This document shows, one piece after another, positions 1-5,627 of a DNA stretch of 5,627 nt; the stretch's first letter is position 1; each line of letters starts with the position of its first letter. Position numbers and translations under genes: made by a program. The stretch is from Paracoccaceae bacterium (GTDB lineage Bacteria > Pseudomonadota > Alphaproteobacteria > Rhodobacterales > Rhodobacteraceae). Location: NCBI GenBank assembly GCA_004566265.1, contig SPLB01000148.1, positions 1 to 5,627 on the forward strand, in the 5' to 3' direction. Below the pieces are notes generated by a model. That model saw only the letters and a program-made list of their open reading frames with translations. It made no database searches and was not told where the DNA came from.

Positions 1-1497
<1,497 letters not shown>

Positions 1498-1505
1498 TCT
1501 GTTGG

Positions 1506-1533
1506 ATCGGAGCGGCTATGGCCGCTCCGATTT
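1506..1533 (+). terminator. Rho-independent terminator of pnp
   Basis: A perfect 11-bp inverted repeat (ATCGGAGCGGC and GCCGCTCCGAT) encloses a four-base TATG loop, beginning 8 bases after the pnp stop codon. The stem is GC-rich. The following T run is short (TTT, then GCC), so termination may be less efficient than the stem suggests. The position and the perfect stem make this the natural 3' end of the pnp transcript. Confidence 0.8.
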
Positions 1534-1534
1534 G

Positions 1535-1573
1535 CCTAGGGTGACGGCCGGACCGGCCTGTGTCTGGCCTAGG
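1535..1573. repeat. Nested inverted repeats between pnp and the glycosyltransferase-like gene
   Basis: Two CCTAGG palindromes (1535-1540 and 1568-1573) flank a GGCC-rich core. Within the core two mutually exclusive hairpins can form as RNA. One is a small 5-bp stem, GGCCG/CGGCC with a 3-base loop (1546-1558). The other is an 8-bp stem with one G-U pair, GGCCGGAC with GTCTGGCC (1546-1553 and 1562-1569) around an 8-base loop. No T run follows. This could be a secondary processing or stabilising structure after the pnp terminator, or part of the leader of the next gene. The function is unknown. Confidence 0.4.
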
Positions 1574-1611
1574 TCTCCCCAAGATCCTATGTTCCAGAGC
1601 TCGGATTTCCT

Positions 1612-2511
1612 ATGAAGCTGGATGCAATCAAAGCCTATGTGTCCCAAGCCGCGCCGGACTGGACAGCTGAGGCCACGCCGCAGTTGAACAGCAAACGTGC
1701 CTTTTCGCTCGTGCAAGTCAGCGCAGACAGCACACAAACGGCCCGCGCAACGCTGAAAGAGGAGATTGCGTTTCTGGAAACCGAACGCTCTGAGCCGCCG
1801 CTGTTTGTCAGCTATTATACCGAGAACACCCCCTACGAGGATCTGGCCAATCGCCTGCGCTCTTCCTTGGACACGTTCGGCCTGCCTCACCGCATTGAAG
1901 CGATTGCGTCGCGGGGCAGTTGGGTAGCGAATACCGGCCTGAAGTCCGAGTTCATCGCAAAAGCATGGCAGGAGTCTGAAGGCCCGATCTGCTGGGTCGA
2001 TGCAGATGCCGAGATCCTGCGTGCGCCACAGTTCGTGTTTGACAGCCCGTTTGATCTGGCTCTCGTCAGGCGCAATGGCTGGTATGACATATCCAGTTTT
2101 GTCTATTTCGGAAAAGCACCAGAGATTGGTGAAATGATCCAGAATTGGTCATCCCTTTGCAACACACATAGAAACATCTGGGACCAGCCTTTGCTGACGC
2201 TCGCATGGTATGAAGCCTCACAGCGCCACCAACTGGCGAGCCTCTGGCTGAACGACGGTATTTTCCGTTTTCCACGCCCCGCCATCCGCGATCTGCGCGA
2301 CCGGGTTTTCTACTATCCATTCCAGCGCAAGATCCGCCCCTTTGTAAGTCAGAAACAGGCATCTAACGATCTGAAAAAATTCGTCGACACCTCTAAGCCC
2401 AAAGACAATGAGCTGGGTTCGGATGATGTATCCGAGACCTTTCGCACTGCCCTGCGCGACGGACGATTTGACCTGCCCGCCACCGTGGAAGCAATGTTCG
2501 GGTTTGAATAG
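1612..2511 (+). CDS. Putative GT-A type glycosyltransferase (nucleotide-diphospho-sugar transferase-like)
   Basis: The 299-residue product looks like a sugar transferase with a GT-A fold, which moves a sugar from a nucleotide-sugar donor to an unknown acceptor. After about 60 N-terminal residues without obvious motif, a beta-strand LFVSYYT (64-70) begins the core. The segment RGSWVANTGLKSEFI (101-115) is followed by ICWVDADAEILRAP (126-139), whose DAD at 130-132 is the metal- and donor-binding DxD motif. NIWDQPLL (188-195) resembles the DQ motif common in this type of transferase. There is no signal peptide or membrane helix, so it is probably a cytoplasmic enzyme. The start is uncertain: the ribosome binding site before ATG is weak, and a GTG at codon 10 is an alternative. 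It lies 114 bases after pnp behind a terminator, so it probably has its own promoter. Base composition is GC-rich like pnp (38 of 60 bases at 1621-1680). The enzyme class is well supported by motifs; the exact family and substrate are not known. Confidence 0.72.
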   Translation: MKLDAIKAYVSQAAPDWTAEATPQLNSKRAFSLVQVSADSTQTARATLKEEIAFLETERSEPPLFVSYYTENTPYEDLANRLRSSLDTFGLPHRIEAIASRGSWVANTGLKSEFIAKAWQESEGPICWVDADAEILRAPQFVFDSPFDLALVRRNGWYDISSFVYFGKAPEIGEMIQNWSSLCNTHRNIWDQPLLTLAWYEASQRHQLASLWLNDGIFRFPRPAIRDLRDRVFYYPFQRKIRPFVSQKQASNDLKKFVDTSKPKDNELGSDDVSETFRTALRDGRFDLPATVEAMFGFE

Positions 2512-2549
2512 CTTTCAAAAAGGAGTGCAGAGCGGTTTCTGAAGCTGGT

Positions 2550-2648
2550 ATGCGGCTGACGCGAAATTTGAAGAACAGTCGGCAGCGCCCCCGCGCAAGG
2601 CGCCGAGACACACCATTCTTATTCCCAACGCTATACGAAACACCATGA
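2550..2648 (+). CDS. Possible 32-codon upstream ORF overlapping the GT25 start
   Basis: A short open frame starts at ATG 2550 and ends with TGA at 2646-2648, overlapping the ATG of the next gene in an ATGA arrangement. The product would be 32 residues, strongly basic (about nine Arg and two Lys, mostly in the first 20 residues), with a hydrophobic FLFPTLY stretch near the end. The four-base overlap is typical of translational coupling, which could explain why the downstream gene lacks a clear ribosome binding site. Against this, only a weak GAAG precedes its own ATG at suitable spacing. The better AGGAG at 2521-2525 is 24 bases away, and open frames of this size are common by chance. Treat it as a candidate only. 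Confidence 0.17.
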   Translation: MRLTRNLKNSRQRPRARRRDTPFLFPTLYETP

Positions 2649-3487
2649 AAACATATTTGATCAACTTAGACCGTCGTGCAGATCGGCTTGATTTTGTCTC
2701 ACGACAGCTGGAGGAATTATCCATACCCTTCATTCGCTTCGCCGCGATTGATGGACAAAAACAAGAGGCTTCTGTTGCAAATTATAAGCGTTGGAAGTTT
2801 ATAGTTAATCAAAAGAAGAGCCCTGTAAGGGGTGAGCTTGCCTGCGCTGCCTCGCACCGAGAGGTCTGGAAACAGTTCCTAGCAAGCGACTCCGCATACG
2901 CTCTAATTCTTGAAGATGACATTCAAATTTCAAGCGAGTTAAAAGACTTTCTAGAGGTTTTTCCCGAAAATCTGGGTCTGGACTTTGTGAATCTTTCTTC
3001 GAAAGATCCTTACAGGATCCGAATGGATGACGTCGCGATGCCCGAGGGCATTCCTGCGCTGAAGCGACCAAAGGTGACCGACCGGAAACGCAGGAAACAG
3101 TGGAGAGCACTTGAATGGCGACGGAGTTGGCGCATTTTTGCACTTTACCCAATGCCGTTCGGGAACCTCATTTGCGAATGCGATCCAGCCCCCGCATTGG
3201 CCAGCGGCTACGTGATTTCACGCAATGCAGCTGAGAACTTATTGACGGCTTCCGAAAGCTTAGTTTCCCCAATTGATCTGTGTTGGAGGTATGCGTCTGG
3301 GAAATTACGCCAAGGATTTCTTGTCGAGCCGCTCATAAGCCAAGTCACAAATGACAGCGACATTCCGGGAAGATTCGACCAACCTAGAATATCACTGTGC
3401 TACCGTTTGCTGCGCCCATTTTCGAAAAACCGCCGCTGGAAGCGCAGGCTGGATGTCATGTTTCTTTATGGCCTATTGCGGCATTGA
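2645..3487 (+). CDS. Glycosyltransferase family 25 protein, AT-rich
   Basis: GT25 enzymes, typified by Haemophilus and Neisseria lipooligosaccharide galactosyltransferases, add sugars to surface glycans from nucleotide-sugar donors on the cytoplasmic face. The 280-residue product has the family layout. The N-terminal strand MKTYLINLDRRADRL (1-15) supports this ATG as the true start. GELACAASHREVW (63-75) matches the usual G-E-x-G-C-x-x-S-H block, LILEDDI (87-93) carries the LEDD acidic motif, and SGYVISRNAAENLL (187-200) is followed by a PID (209-211). Between LEDD and SGYVISR, residues 144-163 form an unusual segment with nine Arg/Lys and three Trp. The C-terminus (about 257-280) is also basic and hydrophobic, so peripheral membrane binding is possible. 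There is no clear ribosome binding site upstream. The gene is far richer in A/T than its neighbours (25, 20 and 25 G/C of 60 at 2641-2700, 2761-2820 and 2881-2940), with rare TTA, ATA and AGA codons, which suggests transfer. Substrate unknown. Confidence 0.83.
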   Translation: MKTYLINLDRRADRLDFVSRQLEELSIPFIRFAAIDGQKQEASVANYKRWKFIVNQKKSPVRGELACAASHREVWKQFLASDSAYALILEDDIQISSELKDFLEVFPENLGLDFVNLSSKDPYRIRMDDVAMPEGIPALKRPKVTDRKRRKQWRALEWRRSWRIFALYPMPFGNLICECDPAPALASGYVISRNAAENLLTASESLVSPIDLCWRYASGKLRQGFLVEPLISQVTNDSDIPGRFDQPRISLCYRLLRPFSKNRRWKRRLDVMFLYGLLRH

Positions 3488-3496
3488 ACGGCGCGC

Positions 3497-3502
3497 AGGA
3501 GA
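3497..3502 (+). promoter_or_regulatory. Ribosome binding site fixing the start at 3510
   Basis: AGGAGA lies 7 bases before ATG 3510. It is the best Shine-Dalgarno sequence on the plus strand of this window. It picks ATG 3510 over the in-frame upstream start at 3351, which would run 137 bases into the preceding GT25 gene. Confidence 0.75.
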
Positions 3503-3509
3503 TTCGCCC

Positions 3510-4253
3510 ATGAAACGCAAAAAGTCCAAAATTGAGTCGTTCTTTTCACTCAATCAACACAGGCGGCGGCTTGGTGCGGCAAAGGTCGTGCAAACCTCTG
3601 TGGACCTAGCGGCCCTGAAGGCGTCCATTCTCAAAGCGGGTGAGACCACGCAGACCAGAGGGTCCGTCAAAGATCTGGAAACACACCTCGATAACCTGAG
3701 GATCGAGTTTTCTGGTCAGTCAGAGCTGCTTTGGCATCATGCAAAGCTGATTGTGCTGATAAGGCGGGGCTTTAAAGAAAAAGAGACCTATCGCGCCTTT
3801 CGCGAGCTATGGCAAAGTGAGCAGGATTTTCTGTGTCAGCATTTAAACATTCGCTGGCTGATCTCCGCGACGGACACAATGGCAGATCACGACCCTGCGC
3901 CACAGACAAGGACAACGGCCATGATGGTGTCTTTGCTGACAAATCTGGTGAAAATGAACGAGAGCGAGCGATATGTCTGCAGCAGCACAGGCAACGCGCC
4001 CGTGCCTGAGCGGATCGAACATCTGCAAGACCATATGGTGCCGCTGTTTGAAGGGATGTCCTGCTTCACCGTCGGCACCGATGACACGTTGCGCAATATG
4101 TACTGGCGCCTTGAACCGTTCTTTCAGGAAGGCCCTGCAGGCGCGATCCTCAAAACGGTTTGGGACCGGTTTCAAACCGAAGACACCGTTTTTGCGCGCA
4201 TGCGGGCCCTGCACCATCGAGATCGCACGGCGTGGTGGACCGACGAAGGCTAA
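3510..4253 (+). CDS. Hypothetical protein of 247 residues, family not recognised
   Basis: I do not recognise a family. The start is ATG 3510, 7 bases after an AGGAGA site and 22 bases after the GT25 stop, so the two genes are probably co-transcribed. The product opens with a basic MKRKKSK and a second basic patch HRRR (17-20), then looks mainly alpha-helical. There is no signal peptide, no long membrane segment and no visible enzyme signature. Residues 71-125 are rich in Trp, His and charged side chains (Trp75, His76, His77, Trp101, Trp116). The segment around 135-148 (TTAMMVSLLTNLVK) is amphipathic or hydrophobic. The C-terminal third has several aromatic residues (MYWRLEPFF at 197-205) and ends with AWWTDEG. 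Its position between glycosyltransferase genes suggests a role in surface glycan formation, for example as an accessory or modifying protein, but this rests on context alone. GC content and codon use look like the host genes, unlike the preceding GT25 gene. It converges on the next gene with a 7-base gap. Confidence 0.8.
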   Translation: MKRKKSKIESFFSLNQHRRRLGAAKVVQTSVDLAALKASILKAGETTQTRGSVKDLETHLDNLRIEFSGQSELLWHHAKLIVLIRRGFKEKETYRAFRELWQSEQDFLCQHLNIRWLISATDTMADHDPAPQTRTTAMMVSLLTNLVKMNESERYVCSSTGNAPVPERIEHLQDHMVPLFEGMSCFTVGTDDTLRNMYWRLEPFFQEGPAGAILKTVWDRFQTEDTVFARMRALHHRDRTAWWTDEG

Positions 4254-4260
4254 GCCGTGT

Positions 4261-5040
4261 TCACTTGACGAAATCCGCAGTATTCAGGACAACTTTACGC
4301 TGCTCCGCACGACCAGTAAAGGCCAAGTGCCGCAGGCCCATGCGAATCTGCGCAGACACTCTGCGCCGACGGAACCGCAGGGATTTCTTTTCCTTCGCGA
4401 CCTGCCCCGCATCAATGGCAGAGCGCGGTTCATAGTCTGTTGCAATACCATAAAGCGCGCAGCGGTCCTGCTGCACAGCGCAGGCAGGTTCCACCTGGTA
4501 GCTGGCCATATCATAAGCCTGACAGATCACCGCATCCGCAAGGCCTGCGCGGCGCTTTGTGTGCGCGATCAACTTTTGCGCCCCACTGGGCCAAAGCAGA
4601 TAGGCGGCAGCGCCGCTGCGGTCCTGCAACAGCCGTCGCAGGGCCAGAGTTTCGGTCACCGGCTCGACCTTGTGTGCCAAAAGCTTGCGACGATCACGCG
4701 TCTCGAGAGTCAAGTGGTCGATATCAACGCGCCCGCGCAGCGCCTCTAAGAGCTGGGGAACATATTTGGACAACACAGCGTCATCTTCGAGGATCAGCAT
4801 TGGCTGGTGCGCCGCGATGACCTTTTCCCAGGCTTCAATATGGCTCAGCAGACAGGCTTTTTCGGTGTCTTTCAGCGGGCGTTCCCAAGACTGCCAATAC
4901 TCAGCTGTAAGCGTCATGGCCGCTTGGTCGGAATTTGTCGCCTCGATCCGGTCAAAATCCAGCCCGAGCCCTCGCAATTGATGCGCCATAGCAGACATGC
5001 GCTCGGTTTCAGATTGCAGGTTGATGACAAGCGCTTTCAC
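4261..5040 (-). CDS. Glycosyltransferase family 25 protein (second copy, minus strand)
   Basis: This 259-residue product is a second GT25-type transferase, probably adding a sugar to a surface glycan in the cytoplasm. The N-terminus MKALVINLQSETERM (1-15) is the family's first strand and Arg motif. TEKACLLSHIEAWEKV (59-74) matches the conserved S-H block, MLILEDDAVL (81-90) carries LEDD at 84-87, and AAYLLWPSGAQKL (145-157) corresponds to the Y-L-x-x-x-G-A-x-x-L motif. Asp169 in LADAV probably takes the place of the D in the usual P-x-D. It starts with GTG at 5040, preceded by GAGGAG. The C-terminus is strongly basic (KEKK at 216-219, RFRRRR at 222-227), as in many peripheral membrane glycosyltransferases. 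It is only distantly similar to the plus-strand GT25 protein, so it does not look like a recent duplication. It is convergent with the upstream gene and separated from the peroxiredoxin gene by a terminator, so it probably forms its own transcription unit. Substrate unknown. Confidence 0.85.
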   Translation of the reverse strand: MKALVINLQSETERMSAMAHQLRGLGLDFDRIEATNSDQAAMTLTAEYWQSWERPLKDTEKACLLSHIEAWEKVIAAHQPMLILEDDAVLSKYVPQLLEALRGRVDIDHLTLETRDRRKLLAHKVEPVTETLALRRLLQDRSGAAAYLLWPSGAQKLIAHTKRRAGLADAVICQAYDMASYQVEPACAVQQDRCALYGIATDYEPRSAIDAGQVAKEKKSLRFRRRRVSAQIRMGLRHLAFTGRAEQRKVVLNTADFVK

Positions 5041-5045
5041 GTTGG

Positions 5046-5051
5046 CTCCTC
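5046..5051 (-). promoter_or_regulatory. Ribosome binding site for the minus-strand GT25 gene
   Basis: On the minus strand GAGGAG lies 5 bases before the GTG at 5040. It supports this GTG as the start. The nearby ATG at 5053-5051 is out of frame. Confidence 0.7.
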
Positions 5052-5071
5052 ATTTGCGGGATATTCGCCGA

Positions 5072-5100
5072 GGTCTAGCGCAGGTGCTGTGGCGTGTCAC
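5072..5100 (-). promoter_or_regulatory. Candidate promoter of the minus-strand GT25 gene
   Basis: Read on the minus strand, GTGACA (5100-5095) matches the TTGACA -35 consensus at five of six bases. After 17 bases it is followed by TAGACC (5077-5072), a poor match to TATAAT at three of six. This would start transcription near 5065, about 25 bases before the GTG. It lies just downstream of the peroxiredoxin terminator, where a promoter is needed. The weak -10 keeps confidence low. Confidence 0.3.
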
Positions 5101-5109
5101 CCGCCCGAC

Positions 5110-5147
5110 AAAAGAAACCGCCCCCGAAGCAAATACGACGAGGGCGG
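5110..5147 (-). terminator. Rho-independent terminator of the peroxiredoxin gene
   Basis: On the minus strand CCGCCCTCG pairs with CGGGGGCGG (5147-5139 with 5126-5118), a 9-bp stem with one G-U pair around a 12-base loop. It is followed directly by TTTCTTTT (5117-5110). It begins 23 bases after the peroxiredoxin stop codon. The GC-rich stem plus T-rich tail is a classic intrinsic terminator, acting only in the minus direction because the other side has A residues. Confidence 0.85.
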
Positions 5148-5170
5148 AAAATCGGGTGTGTTGGAGGCTA

Positions 5171-5627
5171 TTATTCCGGCGCTTTGGTTTTGCGCAGGTA
5201 GGGGAAGATCGCCTCGAAGTCGCCAAATTTTTCCTTGGCATCTGCGTCAGACACGGACGGCGGGATGATGACGTCTTCTCCCGGCACCCAGTTTGCAGGC
5301 GTTGCCACGCCTTTTGCGGACATCTGCAGACCATCAAGCGCGCGCAGGATTTCCGCAAAGTTGCGACCCACTGTCATCGGGTAGGTCATCGACAGCTTCA
5401 GCTGCTTGTCCGGGCCAATGATGAAGACAGAGCGTACGGTGGCGCTGTCGGCGGGGGTGCGGCCATCGGGCAGATAGGCTTCGGCGGGCAGCATGTCGAA
5501 CGCTTTGGACACCGCCAGACCATCGTCGGCGATGATCGGGAAACCGGCCTTCGCGTCGGCATAGGTTTCAATGTCGCCTTTCCATTTTTTGTGGTCCTCG
5601 ACACCGTCCACGGACACACCGATCACC
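5171..5627 (-). CDS. 1-Cys peroxiredoxin (Prx6 type, AhpC/TSA superfamily), N-terminus cut by right edge
   Basis: Peroxiredoxins of this type reduce hydrogen peroxide and organic hydroperoxides in the cytoplasm through one catalytic cysteine. The visible part has 151 residues. Typical Prx6 proteins have about 215-220, so about 65-70 N-terminal residues, including the catalytic Cys region, are outside the window. What is visible is characteristic: VIGVSVDGVEDHKKW at the start, FPIIADD (29-35), the conserved active-site Arg in TVRSVFIIGP (64-73), then YPMTVGRNFAEILRALDGLQ (82-101) and ATPANWVPGEDVIIPP (107-122), which belong to the C-terminal Prx6 domain, and a final YLRKTKAPE. The C-terminal domain distinguishes it from 2-Cys AhpC. 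The apparent start codon at 5626 is an internal GTG (Val), not the gene start. The gene is followed by its own terminator at 5110-5147. Because the active-site Cys is not visible, activity cannot be confirmed here. Confidence 0.92.
   Translation of the reverse strand, partial: VIGVSVDGVEDHKKWKGDIETYADAKAGFPIIADDGLAVSKAFDMLPAEAYLPDGRTPADSATVRSVFIIGPDKQLKLSMTYPMTVGRNFAEILRALDGLQMSAKGVATPANWVPGEDVIIPPSVSDADAKEKFGDFEAIFPYLRKTKAPE

Noticed and set aside
2585..2603. GCGCC/GGCGC hairpin as a terminator after the first glycosyltransferase-like gene
   Set aside because: The stem is only 5 bp with a 9-base loop, is more than 70 bases past the stop codon, and is not followed by a T run.
2805..3152. Minus-strand open frame of 115 codons inside the plus-strand GT25 gene
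   Set aside because: The plus-strand frame carries the LEDD and S-H motifs of GT25; the antisense translation has no recognisable features.
3351..3509. In-frame upstream extension of the unknown protein, starting inside the GT25 gene
   Set aside because: It would overlap the GT25 coding sequence by 137 bases, its start has no good ribosome binding site, and a strong AGGAGA site marks ATG 3510 instead.
4226..4259. CACGGC/GCCGTG inverted repeat at the convergent junction as a shared terminator
   Set aside because: The loop is 22 bases long, the stem is only 6 bp, and neither strand has a T run after it.
3973..4749. Plus-strand open frame of 258 codons spanning the gene junction
   Set aside because: It overlaps the end of the unknown gene in another frame and is antisense to the GT25 gene, whose family motifs are clear. 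The translation has no recognisable domain.
2645..5040. The two GT25 genes as a recent inverted duplication
   Set aside because: They share only family motifs; the sequences between motifs, the lengths and the base composition differ strongly.
4807..5268. Plus-strand open frame of 153 codons
   Set aside because: It is antisense to the GT25 start, the intergenic terminator and the peroxiredoxin C-terminus, and has no domain features.

Overview
This window most likely comes from an alphaproteobacterial chromosome, probably Rhodobacterales (Roseobacter-like). The evidence is indirect: moderately high GC with GC-ending codons in most genes, the character of the PNPase and Prx6 proteins at the edges, and short GT25-type proteins. 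No rRNA or other definitive taxonomic marker is present, so the placement is an inference.

Layout. Bases 1-1497 (+) hold the C-terminal two thirds of pnp (polynucleotide phosphorylase), cut by the left edge and followed by a strong 11-bp terminator hairpin at 1506-1533. Then comes a short plus-strand run of three genes: a GT-A type glycosyltransferase-like protein (1612-2511), a GT25-family glycosyltransferase (2645-3487) that is clearly more AT-rich than its neighbours, and an unrecognised 247-residue protein (3510-4253) with a good ribosome binding site. A second, diverged GT25 protein lies on the minus strand (4261-5040, GTG start). It converges on the unknown gene with only 7 bases between the stop codons. 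At the right edge, a minus-strand 1-Cys peroxiredoxin of the Prx6 type (5171-5627) is cut by the window end and has its own rho-independent terminator at 5110-5147.

How the genes fit together. The edge genes are conserved cellular functions: RNA turnover and peroxide defence. The four genes between them form a small block dominated by sugar-transfer enzymes, probably acting on lipopolysaccharide, capsule or another surface glycan. Terminators on both sides separate the block from pnp and prx. The three plus-strand genes may be co-transcribed, but the 114- and 133-base gaps before the first two would also allow separate promoters. The AT-rich gene, the orphan protein and the mixed orientation suggest a variable glycan locus assembled between conserved genes.

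I found no tRNA, rRNA, CRISPR array, transposase, integrase or attachment site. No gap between genes exceeds 300 bases. Nothing here demonstrates a new biological system. The best candidates for follow-up are the unknown 247-residue protein, the foreign-looking GT25 gene with its Arg/Trp-rich segment, and the overlapping 3' ends of the convergent genes.
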